DNA of 64,000 bases. Source: DASQFQ01 sp963805525. Its GTDB lineage: Bacteria > Actinomycetota > Thermoleophilia > Solirubrobacterales > Solirubrobacteraceae. Positions 48,262 through 56,883 of the stretch are shown here, piece after piece. The DNA is taken from the NCBI GenBank assembly GCA_963805525.1, contig CAWDUT010000006.1, forward strand, positions 1,550,001 through 1,614,000, written 5' to 3'. How positions within the stretch are numbered: position 1 is the first letter of the stretch; every line of letters begins with the position of its first letter. A program made the position numbers and the translations under genes. The notes below the pieces were generated by a model. It ran no database searches and was not told the DNA's origin. It saw only the letters and a program-made list of their open reading frames with translations.

Positions 48262-48267
48262 TAGGTT
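48262..48267 (+). promoter_or_regulatory. Predicted -10 box (TAGGTT) of the hydrogenase operon
   Basis: TAGGTT lies seven bases before the GTG of hypC (48275), the first gene of the 15-gene operon. No Shine-Dalgarno sequence precedes the GTG, so the operon mRNA is probably leaderless. No regulator gene is linked. Confidence 0.5.
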
Positions 48268-48274
48268 CACGCGG

Positions 48275-48556
48275 GTGTGTTTGGCCATCCCCGGCCGCGT
48301 CATCGAGGTCGTTGACGAGGCAAACCGGCTCGCCAAAGTCGACGTTGCCGGGGTTCAGCGCAACGTGAACATCGGCCTGCTGGACGCCGATCCGGGTGGT
48401 GGCGTCGGGCCCGGGGACTGGGTCCTCATCCACGTCGGCTTCGCGCTCTCGCAGGTCGACGAGGAGGAGGCGCAGGCCACGCTCGAGCTGCTCAAGGGGA
48501 TGGGCGCCGAGTACGAGCAGGAGCTCGAGGAGTTGAAGGGGTCACTGATCGAGTGA
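48275..48556 (+). CDS. hypC: Hydrogenase chaperone HypC
   Basis: The 93-residue product begins VCLAIPGRVIEVV, the MCLAIPG start of HypC in which Cys2 holds the Fe(CN)2CO unit with HypD. The OB-like domain (AKVDVAGVQRNVNIGLL, GDWVLIHVGFALSQVDEEEA) and the C-terminal helix complete the family pattern. The GTG at 48275 must be the start because Cys2 has to follow the initiator Met. The last bases overlap the GTG of the next gene. It is the first gene of the hydrogenase operon. Confidence 0.93.
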   Translation: MCLAIPGRVIEVVDEANRLAKVDVAGVQRNVNIGLLDADPGGGVGPGDWVLIHVGFALSQVDEEEAQATLELLKGMGAEYEQELEELKGSLIE

Positions 48557-48750
48557 CCCGCTGCGACTCCGACACGTGCATCACCTGTGGCGACGTCGCC
48601 ATCCCGATGCGCGTGATCGTGGTCGACGAGGAGCGTTGCCTGGCGCTGTGCGAGACCGCCGAGGGCGGGCGCGAGACGGTCGAGATCGCCCTGGTGGACG
48701 CGGGCCCGGGGGACGAGGTGCTCGTGCACGCCGGGACGGCGATCGCGTGA
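48553..48750 (+). CDS. hupF: HypC/HupF-like second chaperone
   Basis: The 65-residue product is a HypC relative with an altered N terminus (MTRCDSDTCITCGDVAIPMRVIVVD) and the domain ending (VDAGPGDEVLVHAGTAIA) typical of the family. The catalytic MC-x-A-I-P-G start is replaced by a Cys cluster (C-x4-C-x2-C), so it may have a different role, for example binding a metal or holding the large subunit. The GTG overlaps the hypC stop, and its own stop overlaps the hypD start. Paired hypC-like genes of this kind occur in actinobacterial hydrogenase operons. Confidence 0.8.
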   Translation: MTRCDSDTCITCGDVAIPMRVIVVDEERCLALCETAEGGRETVEIALVDAGPGDEVLVHAGTAIA

Positions 48751-49862
48751 AGTACGTCGACGAGTTCCGCGACGCCGAGCTGGGCCGGGCGCTGGCCGGC
48801 GAGATCCTCTCGATCGTCGAGCCGGGCCGCCACTACAAGGTGATGGAGGTGTGCGGCGGGCACACGCACTCGATCTACAAGTACGGCCTCGACGACCTGT
48901 TGCCGGCGAACGTCGAGCTCGTCCACGGCCCCGGCTGCCCGGTCTGCGTGATTCCGATGGGGCGCGTCGACGACGGCATCGCGCTCGCCCACCAGCCCGG
49001 CGTGATCTTCACCTGCTTCGGCGACATGATGCGCGTGCCGGGGAGCGACGGCTCGCTGCTCGACGCCAAGGCGGCCGGCGCCGACATCCGCATGGTCTAC
49101 TCGCCGCTCGACGCGTTGCGGATCGCGAAGTCCAACCCCGACCGCCAGGTCGTCTTCTTCGCGATCGGCTTCGAGACCACCGCGCCGTCGACCGCGCTGA
49201 CGCTCAAGCGCGCGAAGGCCGAGGGCATCGAGAACTTCTCGTGCATGTGCAACCACGTGACGATCGTGCCGCCGCTGCGCGCGCTGCTCGACTCGCCCGA
49301 CCTGCGGCTCGACGGCTTCGTCGGCCCCGGCCACGTCTCGACCGTCGTCGGCGCGCGCCCGTTCGAGTTCATCCCCGCCGACTACGGCAAGCCGATCGTC
49401 GTCTCGGGCTTCGAGCCGCTGGACATCCTCCAGGGCGTCCACATGATCCTCAAGCAGCTCGCCGAGGGCCGCTGCGAGGTCGAGAACCAGTACAAGCGCG
49501 TCGTCCCATACGACGGCAACCAGCGCGCGCTCGAGGTGATGGCCGAGGTCTTCGAGCTGCGCCCGCACTTCGAGTGGCGCGGGCTCGGCTTCATCTCCCA
49601 CTCGGGGCTGAAGCTGAGCGAGGCCTACGCCGACCTCGACGCCGAGCGCCGCTGGACGGTGCCGGGCGTGCGCGTCGCCGACCCCAAGGCCTGCCAGTGC
49701 GGCGAGGTGCTCAAGGGCGTCATCAAGCCGTTCGAGTGCAAGGTGTTCGGCTCCGCCTGCACGCCCGAGCGCCCGATCGGGACGTGCATGGTGTCCTCCG
49801 AAGGCGCCTGCGCCGCGTATTACAACTTCGGGCGGTTCGCTCGTGAGAGAGAGGTCGTGTGA
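48747..49862 (+). CDS. hypD: Hydrogenase maturation protein HypD
   Basis: The 371-residue product has the HypD motifs: EVCGGHTHSIYKYGLDDLLP, HGPGCPVCV (thiol pair), GFETTAPSTA, GPGHVSTVVG and the C-terminal 4Fe-4S ligand set (CQCGEVLKG, CKVFGSACTPERPIGTCMVSSEGACAAYY). HypD carries the Fe ion while CN and CO ligands are added, together with HypC and HypE. The GTG start overlaps the preceding stop by four bases, and the stop overlaps the GTG of hypE. Confidence 0.95.
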   Translation: MKYVDEFRDAELGRALAGEILSIVEPGRHYKVMEVCGGHTHSIYKYGLDDLLPANVELVHGPGCPVCVIPMGRVDDGIALAHQPGVIFTCFGDMMRVPGSDGSLLDAKAAGADIRMVYSPLDALRIAKSNPDRQVVFFAIGFETTAPSTALTLKRAKAEGIENFSCMCNHVTIVPPLRALLDSPDLRLDGFVGPGHVSTVVGARPFEFIPADYGKPIVVSGFEPLDILQGVHMILKQLAEGRCEVENQYKRVVPYDGNQRALEVMAEVFELRPHFEWRGLGFISHSGLKLSEAYADLDAERRWTVPGVRVADPKACQCGEVLKGVIKPFECKVFGSACTPERPIGTCMVSSEGACAAYYNFGRFAREREVV

Positions 49863-50938
49863 GCGACGCCGTCTCCGAGAGGGAGCGCAAGGTCCTCGAC
49901 ATCATCGAGACCGTCCGCTCCAAGCGGCCGAAGTTCAAGGACGCCGCGATCACGATGGCCCACGGCGCGGGCGGCAAGGCGACGCAGACGCTGATCGAGG
50001 GCCTGTTCGTCCCCGCCTTCGGCTCCGAGGCCGGCGCGGCGATGGCGGACGCCGGCGCGGTCGGCGACGACCTCGCGATCACCACCGACTCGTTCGTCGT
50101 GTCGCCGCTGCGCTTCCCCGGCGGCTCGATCGGCGACCTCGCGGTCAACGGAACCGTCAACGACCTCGCAGTCTCCGGCGCCCGCCCGCTCGCGCTCTCG
50201 CTGGCGATGATCCTCGAGGAGGGCCTGAGCGCCGAGACGCTGCGCGCCGAGGTGGAGGCGATCGCCGCGGCCGCCGAGTCCGCGGGCGTCGAGATCGTCG
50301 CCGGCGACACCAAGGTCGTCGAGCGCGGCCACGCCGACGGCATGTTCCTCTGCACGACCGGCGTCGGCCGGCGCGACCCGCGCGCGACGCTCTCGCCGGC
50401 CGCCCTCCGTCCAGGTGACCGCATCCTCGTCTCCGGCTCGATCGGCGAGCATGGCACGGCGATCATGCTCGCCCGCGGCGAGTTCGACCTGGCGGCGGAG
50501 ATCGAGTCGGACACGCGGTCCCTGTGGCCCGCGGTGGACGCCCTGCTCGACGCCGCGGGGCCTGACCTTCGGTGCCTGCGCGACGCCACCCGCGGTGGCG
50601 TCGCCTCGGTGCTCAACGAGCTCGCGCGCGCCTCCGGCGTGGCGATGATCGTCAACGAGGCCGCGGTTCCGGTGCACCCCGCGGTCGCAGGCGCCGCCGA
50701 GATCCTGGGGATCGACCCGATGTACGTGGCGAACGAGGGCAAGCTCGTGGCCTTCGTCGCGCCGGGGGGAGCCGACGCGGCGCTGGCGGCGCTGCGCTCG
50801 GTGGAGGGCTGTGAGGACGCCGCGGAGATCGGCGAGGTGAAGACGGAGCCGCCTGGGATGGTCCTGGTCCAGACGGCGTTCGGTGGAAAGCGCGTGATGG
50901 ACCAGCTGGTCGGAGATCCGCTGCCGCGCATCTGTTGA
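49859..50938 (+). CDS. hypE: Hydrogenase maturation protein HypE
   Basis: The 359-residue product belongs to the PurM-like AIR-synthase fold: MAHGAGGKATQTLI, DDLAITTDSFVVSPLRFPGG, GTVNDLAVSGARP, GDTKVVERGHADGMF and CLRDATRGGVASVLNE. It ends in PLPRIC, the conserved C-terminal Cys that is carbamoylated by HypF and dehydrated to the thiocyanate, giving the CN ligand. The GTG start overlaps the hypD stop. It is directly followed by the structural genes. Confidence 0.95.
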   Translation: MSDAVSERERKVLDIIETVRSKRPKFKDAAITMAHGAGGKATQTLIEGLFVPAFGSEAGAAMADAGAVGDDLAITTDSFVVSPLRFPGGSIGDLAVNGTVNDLAVSGARPLALSLAMILEEGLSAETLRAEVEAIAAAAESAGVEIVAGDTKVVERGHADGMFLCTTGVGRRDPRATLSPAALRPGDRILVSGSIGEHGTAIMLARGEFDLAAEIESDTRSLWPAVDALLDAAGPDLRCLRDATRGGVASVLNELARASGVAMIVNEAAVPVHPAVAGAAEILGIDPMYVANEGKLVAFVAPGGADAALAALRSVEGCEDAAEIGEVKTEPPGMVLVQTAFGGKRVMDQLVGDPLPRIC

Positions 50939-50960
50939 GGAGCGAAGAGGAGAGGACGGC

Positions 50961-52022
50961 ATGGCCGCAACCGAGTTCATCCCGAAGCAGAACGAGACCG
51001 AGGCGATCACCGCGCACGTGATCTGGATGACGACGGGTCTCAGTTGCGACGGCGACTCGGTGGGCATGACCTCCGCCACCAACCCCTCGCTGGAGGACAT
51101 CATCACCGGCGCGATCCCGGGCATGCCGCGCGTGGTCGTCCACAACCCGGTGCTCGCGTTCGAGCAGGGCGCCGAGTTCATGCAGGCCTGGTACGACGCC
51201 GAGGCCGGCCGGATCGACCCGTTCGTGCTGATCCTCGAGGGCTCGCTGCCGAACGAGAAGCTCTCCGGCACCGGCTACTTCGCCGCCATGGGCGACAACC
51301 CCGACACGGGCCAGCCGATCACCACGACGGAGTGGATCGACCGGCTCGCCCCGAAGGCGGCGGCGGTCGTCGCGGTCGGGACGTGCGCCACCTACGGCGG
51401 CATCCCGGCGATGAAGAACAACCCGACCGGCGCCATGGGCCTCGCCGATCACCTCGGCCACAAATGGAAGTCGAAGGCCGGCATCCCGATCGTCAACATC
51501 CCCGGCTGCCCGGCGCAGCCGGACAACATCACCGAGACGCTGATGTACCTCGTGTTCGCGCTCGCGGGGATGGCGCCGGTGCCGGAGCTCGACGACGTCG
51601 GCAGGCCGAAGTGGCTGTTCGAGCGCACGGTGCACGAGAGCTGCAACCGCGCCGCGTTCTACGAGGAGGGCGACTTCGCCAAGGAGCTCGGCAACAGCAA
51701 CCGCTGCCTGGTCAAGCTCGGCTGCAAGGGGCCGGTGGTCAAGTGCAACGTGCCGCTGCGCGGCTGGGTCAACGGCATCGGCGGCTGCCCCAACGTCGGC
51801 GGCATCTGCATGGCGTGCACGATGCCGGGCTTCCCCGACAAGTACATGCCGTTCATGGAGCCCGACCCGATGGGCGGGATCTCCTCGACCGCGGCCCGCT
51901 TCACCTACGGCCCGCTCCTGCGCTGGGGCCGGCACATGAACATCAAGCGCAAGTACGACAAGGAGCCGGAGTGGCGTCACAACCGGGCCGAGCTCACCAC
52001 CGGCTACCAGAAGCGCTGGTAG
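50961..52022 (+). CDS. hhyS: [NiFe]-hydrogenase small subunit, group 1h type
   Basis: The 353-residue product carries the Fe-S clusters. The proximal-cluster motif reads SCDGDSVG, with Cys29 and Asp32 where standard enzymes have CxxC, the three-Cys/one-Asp coordination known from oxygen-tolerant actinobacterial-type (group 1h) enzymes. Other ligands are in GTCATYGG, NIPGCPAQP, VHESCNRAAFY and GCPNVGGICMACTMPGF. No Tat signal peptide is present, so the enzyme stays in the cytoplasm. A GAGGAGCG/GAGGAG stretch precedes the ATG. These enzymes oxidise trace H2 for respiration, mainly in persistence. Confidence 0.93.
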   Translation: MAATEFIPKQNETEAITAHVIWMTTGLSCDGDSVGMTSATNPSLEDIITGAIPGMPRVVVHNPVLAFEQGAEFMQAWYDAEAGRIDPFVLILEGSLPNEKLSGTGYFAAMGDNPDTGQPITTTEWIDRLAPKAAAVVAVGTCATYGGIPAMKNNPTGAMGLADHLGHKWKSKAGIPIVNIPGCPAQPDNITETLMYLVFALAGMAPVPELDDVGRPKWLFERTVHESCNRAAFYEEGDFAKELGNSNRCLVKLGCKGPVVKCNVPLRGWVNGIGGCPNVGGICMACTMPGFPDKYMPFMEPDPMGGISSTAARFTYGPLLRWGRHMNIKRKYDKEPEWRHNRAELTTGYQKRW

Positions 52023-52034
52023 GAGGAGACACGC

Positions 52035-53819
52035 ATGTCAACGGTTGAGACGACTCCCGAGCCCGGCAAGAAGGTCGACGTCAAGCGGATGTCCTGGGAC
52101 CCGATCACCCGCATCGTCGGGTCGCTCGGGATCCACGCGGACATCGACTTCGAGAACCGCACGGTCCAGAAGTGCTACTCGACCTCGATGATCTTCCGCG
52201 GGTTCGACATCTTCATGAAGGGGATCGACCCGCGGGATACGCATTTCCTGACCAGCCGCATCTGCGGCATCTGCGGTGACAACCACTGCACGACGTCGGT
52301 GCTGTGCCAGAACATGGCCTACGGCATCTATCCGCCGAAGCTCGGCAACTGCGCCTACAACCTGGCGGAGCAGGCCGACTACATGTTCGACCATGCGATC
52401 TACAACGACTGCATGTGCAACGTGGACTTCTGCGAGCAGATGGTCAAGGACACCAACCCGTCCCTGCTCGCGAAGGCGGAGAAGACGGCGTCGCCGCACG
52501 GCGACATCCACGGCTACAAGACGATCGCCGACATCATGCGGGCGCTCAACCCGTTCACGGGCGAGTTCTACCTGGAGACGCTTCAGGTGGCCCGCTACAC
52601 GCGCGAGATGTACTGCCTCTTCGGAGGCCGCCACACGCACCCGTCGACGATCATGCCGGGCGGCGTCAGCGCGGACATCACGCACCAGACGTGCACGGAC
52701 TACTACGTGCGGCTCATGCGCTACATGGACTACTGCAAGCGCACCGTGCCGATGCACGACGACATCTACGACTTCTTCCTCCAGGAGTTGCCGGGCTACG
52801 ACATGGTCGGCTACCGGAGGACGGACCTCGTGTGCTGGGGCGCGTTCGACGACCCGGACGTCCTGAGCTACGACTACAAGGACATGACGGAGTGGGGCCG
52901 GACCCGGCAGATCACCCCGGGCCTGGTGTTCGACGGCGAGTTGATCACGACCGACCTGGTCGAGATCAACCTCGCGATCCGGATCCTGCTCGGGTCGTCG
53001 TACTTCGACGACTGGACCAACGAGGAGACGTTCGTCACGCACGACCCGCTCGGCAACCCGGTCGACAAGCGCCACCCGTGGAACAAGGTGACGCTGCCGA
53101 AGCCGCAGGCGCGCGACTTCGCCGACAAGTACTCGTGGGTAGTGTCGCCGCGCATGTACGACAAGCGCAACGACACGTACGTGGCGACGGACACCGGCGG
53201 CGGCCCGTTCGCCCGCCAGTGGGTGACCGCGAAGGCCGGCCTCGTCGACATCGGCTACCTGAAGGCGACCGGCGAGTCGATCCTCATGACGCTCCCGAAG
53301 ACGGGCTTCATGCCGGAGATGGACCTCGAGTGGAAGGTCCCCGAGAAGTCCAACGCGATCGAGCGCGACCGCGCGCGGACCTACCACCAGGCGTACTCGG
53401 CGCTGCTCGCGCTGTACACGATCGAGGAGGCGCTGAAGGAGGTGCGGGCCGGCCGCACGCGCAGCGCCAACCCGGTCACGGTGCCGGACAACGCGGTCAG
53501 CGTCGGCTTCCACGAGGCGGCCCGCGGCGTGCTCTCGCACCACATGGTCATCCGCGACGGGAAGGTGGCGAACTACCAGCCGTACCCGCCGACGCCGTGG
53601 AACGCCAACCCGCGCGACACCTACGGGACGCCGGGGCCCTACGAGGACGCCGTGGAGAACACGCCGATCTTTGAGGAGAACGGCCCCGACAACTTCAAGG
53701 GGGTCGACATCATGCGCGCGGTCCACTCGTTCGACCCGTGCCTGCCGTGCGGGGTGCACATGTACACCGGCAAGGGCAAGGTGCGGAAGGTGGTGCACAC
53801 ACCGACGGGGCTGTGTTGA
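52035..53819 (+). CDS. hhyL: [NiFe]-hydrogenase large subunit, group 1h type
   Basis: The 594-residue product has the two nickel motifs: L1 RICGICGDNH (Cys77, Cys80, His84) and L2 DPCLPCGVH (Cys569, Cys572, His575). A 19-residue tail after His575 (MYTGKGKVRKVVHTPTGLC) is expected to be removed by the protease encoded at 56876. Length and motif variants fit group 1h. A TAGGAGGAG site precedes the ATG, after a 12-base gap from hhyS. The stop overlaps the TTG start of the next gene. It catalyses H2 oxidation at the NiFe centre. Confidence 0.95.
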   Translation: MSTVETTPEPGKKVDVKRMSWDPITRIVGSLGIHADIDFENRTVQKCYSTSMIFRGFDIFMKGIDPRDTHFLTSRICGICGDNHCTTSVLCQNMAYGIYPPKLGNCAYNLAEQADYMFDHAIYNDCMCNVDFCEQMVKDTNPSLLAKAEKTASPHGDIHGYKTIADIMRALNPFTGEFYLETLQVARYTREMYCLFGGRHTHPSTIMPGGVSADITHQTCTDYYVRLMRYMDYCKRTVPMHDDIYDFFLQELPGYDMVGYRRTDLVCWGAFDDPDVLSYDYKDMTEWGRTRQITPGLVFDGELITTDLVEINLAIRILLGSSYFDDWTNEETFVTHDPLGNPVDKRHPWNKVTLPKPQARDFADKYSWVVSPRMYDKRNDTYVATDTGGGPFARQWVTAKAGLVDIGYLKATGESILMTLPKTGFMPEMDLEWKVPEKSNAIERDRARTYHQAYSALLALYTIEEALKEVRAGRTRSANPVTVPDNAVSVGFHEAARGVLSHHMVIRDGKVANYQPYPPTPWNANPRDTYGTPGPYEDAVENTPIFEENGPDNFKGVDIMRAVHSFDPCLPCGVHMYTGKGKVRKVVHTPTGLC

Positions 53820-54631
53820 GCACCGAGCCTGAAGCCCTCGTCGCCCGCGTCGAGGAGCTGACCGCGCAGCTGGAGCCGGGCGGCCCCGCCGAGGAGCTGG
53901 CGGGCGCGCTGATGGACCTCTACGGCGAGGGCCTCGTGCGCATCTTCGACGCGATCGCCGAGGACGGCTCGGAGGCGCTGCGCTCGCGCCTGGTCCAGGA
54001 CGGGGTGGTGGCCAGCCTGCTGCTGATCCACGACCTCTATCCGGTGCCGCTGGAGGAGCGGGTGCAGGAGGCGCTCGACAGCGTGCGGCCCTACATGGAG
54101 TCGCACGGGGGGAACGTCGAGCTGCTGGGGATCGACGACGGGGTCGCGCGGTTGCGGCTCGAGGGGTCATGCCACGGGTGCGCGGCGTCGGCGTCGACGC
54201 TGGAGCTCGCGGTCGAGGAGGCGCTGCGCGCGACGGCGCCGGACCTCGAGGGGATCGACGTCGAGGGGGTCGTCGAGCCGCCCGCGCCGCCGGCGATCGG
54301 CACGTTCGAGTTGCCGATGGCCGGCGGCGGCCGCGGCGGGGCGGTGAGCGGCTGGCAGGCGCTCGACGTCGACGTGGCACCCGGACGGGTCGCGTCCGCG
54401 GGGGCGCTGCTGATCGCCAACGTCGCCGGGGACCTGCTCGCGTATCGCAACCGCTGCGCGGGGTGCGGCGGCGCGCTCGACCACGGTGACCTCAGCGGCG
54501 GCACGCTGATCTGCCCCACGTGCGCGCGGAGGTTCGATCTCCCGCGCGCCGGGCGGGGCGACGACGGCCTGCAGCTCAGCCCGGTGCCGCTGCTGCGGGA
54601 CGGCGACACCGTGCGGGTCGCGGTGGCATGA
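53816..54631 (+). CDS. hhyE: NifU-domain/four-Cys domain protein, likely electron-transfer partner
   Basis: The 271-residue product has an N-terminal helical part (1-75), a NifU C-terminal-like domain with SCHGCAASASTLELAVEEAL (CxxC for an Fe-S cluster, about 118-140), and a C-terminal domain where a Rieske-like fold has CAGC and CPTC pairs (NRCAGCGGAL, LICPTCARRFDL) instead of Cys/His pairs. In mycobacteria the protein next to HhyL of this type (HhyE) is proposed to relay electrons to the respiratory chain. The TTG start overlaps the hhyL stop (TTGA). The symbol is by analogy. Confidence 0.75.
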   Translation: MSTEPEALVARVEELTAQLEPGGPAEELAGALMDLYGEGLVRIFDAIAEDGSEALRSRLVQDGVVASLLLIHDLYPVPLEERVQEALDSVRPYMESHGGNVELLGIDDGVARLRLEGSCHGCAASASTLELAVEEALRATAPDLEGIDVEGVVEPPAPPAIGTFELPMAGGGRGGAVSGWQALDVDVAPGRVASAGALLIANVAGDLLAYRNRCAGCGGALDHGDLSGGTLICPTCARRFDLPRAGRGDDGLQLSPVPLLRDGDTVRVAVA

Positions 54632-55248
54632 GGGAGGTCCGGCCGAACCTCGTCACCAACCTCCGCCGGCTCCGCCCGGCCGAGCCTCCGCCGCCACCGG
54701 TGACGGCGCCCCGGGCGGACGAGGAGCGCTGCGAGCTGTGCACGCTGGGGATCCGCCCGTCGCACCGGCACCTGCTGCACCTCGAGGAGCGGCGGATCCT
54801 GTGCGTGTGCGAGACGTGCTGGGCGGTGCGCTCGGGGGAGGCCGCGTTCCGGCCGGTCGGCAACCGGACGGTCTGGCTCGACGAGTTCGTGCTCTCCGAC
54901 GAGCGCTGGGCGTCGTTCCAGATCCCGATCGGGCTGGCGTTCTTCATGGAGTCGACGGTGTCGGGCGGCGTCGTGGGGCTGTATCCCTCGCCGGCGGGCG
55001 CGACCGAGTGCGAGCTCGACCTCGAGGCGTGGGCGGCGCTCGTCGCCGGCAACCCGGTGCTCGAGACGCTGGAGGCCGACGCCGAGGCGCTGGTCATCAA
55101 CCGGATGGCGGATCCGCCGCAGCACGCGATCGTGCCAATCGACGTCGCCTACCAGCTCGTCGGCGTGGTGAAGGCGAGTTGGGAGGGGATCTCGGGCGGG
55201 CGGGCGACCGAGGAGGCCGTCGCGGGCTACTTCGCGGCGTTGCGATGA
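54628..55248 (+). CDS. DUF5947-like hydrogenase accessory protein
   Basis: The 206-residue product has an early CELC and a later CVCETCW motif (about residues 30-67), so it may bind a metal or Fe-S cluster, and a region FFMESTVSGGVVGLYPSPAGATECELDLEAW that seems well ordered, followed by a C-terminal helix. It lacks a signal peptide or membrane helices. Proteins of this type (DUF5947) are known only from group 1h-type hydrogenase operons. The ATG overlaps the preceding stop (ATGA). It is probably needed for assembly or electron transfer; no function is known to me. Confidence 0.7.
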   Translation: MREVRPNLVTNLRRLRPAEPPPPPVTAPRADEERCELCTLGIRPSHRHLLHLEERRILCVCETCWAVRSGEAAFRPVGNRTVWLDEFVLSDERWASFQIPIGLAFFMESTVSGGVVGLYPSPAGATECELDLEAWAALVAGNPVLETLEADAEALVINRMADPPQHAIVPIDVAYQLVGVVKASWEGISGGRATEEAVAGYFAALR

Positions 55249-55868
55249 GCCTGCCGGATCCCGCCTTCGAGGTCCTCGGGGCCGAGCCGGTCGCGCACGC
55301 GGCGGCGCCGACGCTGAAGTTCTGGCTGCGCGTGAGCGACGCGCGGCCGCTGCACGCGATCGCGCTGTCGGCGCAGATCAACATCGACCCGGCGCGGCGC
55401 AGCTACGACGACGCGACGCGCGAGCGGCTGGTCGAGCTGTTCGGGCCGCCCGAGCGCTGGGCGTCGACGACGCGCTCGTTCGTGTGGACGCAGGTCGGCG
55501 CGCTGGTGCCGGGCTTCGAGGGGTCGGCCGACTTCGCGCTGACCGTGCCGTGCACGTACGACCTCGAGCTGTCGGCGGCCAAGTACTTCTACTCGCTGCC
55601 CGACGGGGAGATCCCGTTGACGTTCCACTTCTCGGGGACGATCCTGTTCTCCGAGGAGGGCAACGTGCAGATCGCGATGGTCCCGTGGAGTTGCTCCGCG
55701 CGGTTCAAGCTCCCGGTCGAGGACTGGAAGCGAATGATGGCTCTGTATTACCCGGGTGGCGGCTGGGTGCGGTTGCAGACGTCGACCCTGGACCGGCTGC
55801 AGGAGCGCAAGGCGTCGGCGGGGCTGCCGTCGTTCGACGCCTGCGTGGCGGAGCTGCTCGATGCTTGA
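55245..55868 (+). CDS. DUF6084-like hydrogenase accessory protein
   Basis: The 207-residue product is mostly beta: LKFWLRVSDARPLHAIALSAQINIDPARRSY, YDLELSAAKYFYSLPDGEIPLTFHFSGTILF and VQIAMVPWSCSARFKLPVEDWKRMMALYYPGGGWVRLQ. This looks like one or two beta-sandwich domains. No catalytic or metal motif is clear. It occurs together with the DUF5947 gene in actinobacterial hydrogenase operons. The ATG overlaps the preceding stop by four bases; its own end overlaps the next gene by eight bases. Confidence 0.7.
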   Translation: MSLPDPAFEVLGAEPVAHAAAPTLKFWLRVSDARPLHAIALSAQINIDPARRSYDDATRERLVELFGPPERWASTTRSFVWTQVGALVPGFEGSADFALTVPCTYDLELSAAKYFYSLPDGEIPLTFHFSGTILFSEEGNVQIAMVPWSCSARFKLPVEDWKRMMALYYPGGGWVRLQTSTLDRLQERKASAGLPSFDACVAELLDA

Positions 55869-56883
55869 CGCGCTGGTCGACACGCTCCTGTACGAGGGCT
55901 ACGCGCTCTATCCGTACACGCCGGGGGCGACCAAGAACGCGACGCCGACGCCGTTCGGGATCGTCTATCCGCCGGCGTATGCCGCGGGGAGCGGCGCGAC
56001 CTTCGACGTGCTCCAGATCCAGTGCCTGTGCTCCGGCTCCGCGGTCGCCGGAGAGGTGCAATTCCTGCAGGCGAGCGGGGTGCGGCACGAGGGGACCGCC
56101 CGCCGGGTGGAGTTGCCGGCCCCGGGCACGGTCGAGTTCGACTTCGACGGCCTGCGCGGGACGGCCTCGCTCTCCTTCGCCGAGGGTCGTATGACGATCC
56201 GCGTGGAGAACCGCACCGAGGTGCCGGTTGGCCTGGACCGGGGCGAGGCCCTGCGGCACTCGTTGCTCTCCACGCACGTGGTGGGGCGGGTGTCCGGGGG
56301 CCGCTTCGTGTCGCCGCTCGAGGCCAAGGGCTGCGAGCAGATCAACTCGTGGCCGGTGCTCGCCACGCCGGAGGACGACGCCGTGCTCGGCGCCGCGATC
56401 ATGCTCCCCGACCACCCGCAGATCGCGCCCGAGAGCAAGGGCAGCCTGTTCGACTCGACGGAGATCGAGGAGGCGCTGCTGATCCACGTGCTCGCGCTGT
56501 CCGACGAGGAGCGGGAGTCGGCCGCGTCACAGGACCCGGCGGTGCGGCAGATGCTCGAGCGCGCGGCGCGGACGACGCCGCAGGAGCTGATGGACCTGCA
56601 CGGGCGCGTGACGGTCGCCGATCCGCGCGAGGGCGAGGCGTCGGCCGAGGTGGAGGGTGTCGTGTACCGCCGCGGCGACACGGTCGTGCTCCGGCCGGCC
56701 GATAACGCGACGCCGCAAGATCACTTGGTGGCAGGGCGCCGTGCCACGGTCGAACGGATCTACCACGACTACGACGGCACCGTGCACCTGGCGGTCACCG
56801 TCGACGACGTCCCCGGCCAGGACGTCATGCGCGACATCGGCCGCTACCTGTACTTCAAGACGAGCGAGGTCGAGGTTGCCTGA
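55861..56883 (+). CDS. Conserved hydrogenase-operon protein, function unknown
   Basis: The 340-residue product starts with LVDTLLYEGYALYPYTPGATKN, followed by a beta-rich part (GATFDVLQIQCLCSGSAVAGEVQFLQ), a long segment containing LLSTHVVGRVSGGRFVSPLE and CEQINSWPVL, and a C-terminal beta domain (VVYRRGDTVVLRPAD, ATVERIYHDYDGTVHLAVTVDD) that looks SH3-like or similar to a carbamoyl/CO-binding small barrel. A few Cys (CLC, GCEQ) are present but no known motif. It lies between the DUF6084 gene and the protease, with overlaps on both sides, so it should be part of the hydrogenase system. Confidence 0.7.
   Translation: MLDALVDTLLYEGYALYPYTPGATKNATPTPFGIVYPPAYAAGSGATFDVLQIQCLCSGSAVAGEVQFLQASGVRHEGTARRVELPAPGTVEFDFDGLRGTASLSFAEGRMTIRVENRTEVPVGLDRGEALRHSLLSTHVVGRVSGGRFVSPLEAKGCEQINSWPVLATPEDDAVLGAAIMLPDHPQIAPESKGSLFDSTEIEEALLIHVLALSDEERESAASQDPAVRQMLERAARTTPQELMDLHGRVTVADPREGEASAEVEGVVYRRGDTVVLRPADNATPQDHLVAGRRATVERIYHDYDGTVHLAVTVDDVPGQDVMRDIGRYLYFKTSEVEVA

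Noticed and set aside
53816..54631. Nitrogenase-related function for the NifU-domain protein
   Set aside because: Only the CxxC domain is shared with NifU. There are no nif genes, and the coupling to hhyL points to the hydrogenase.
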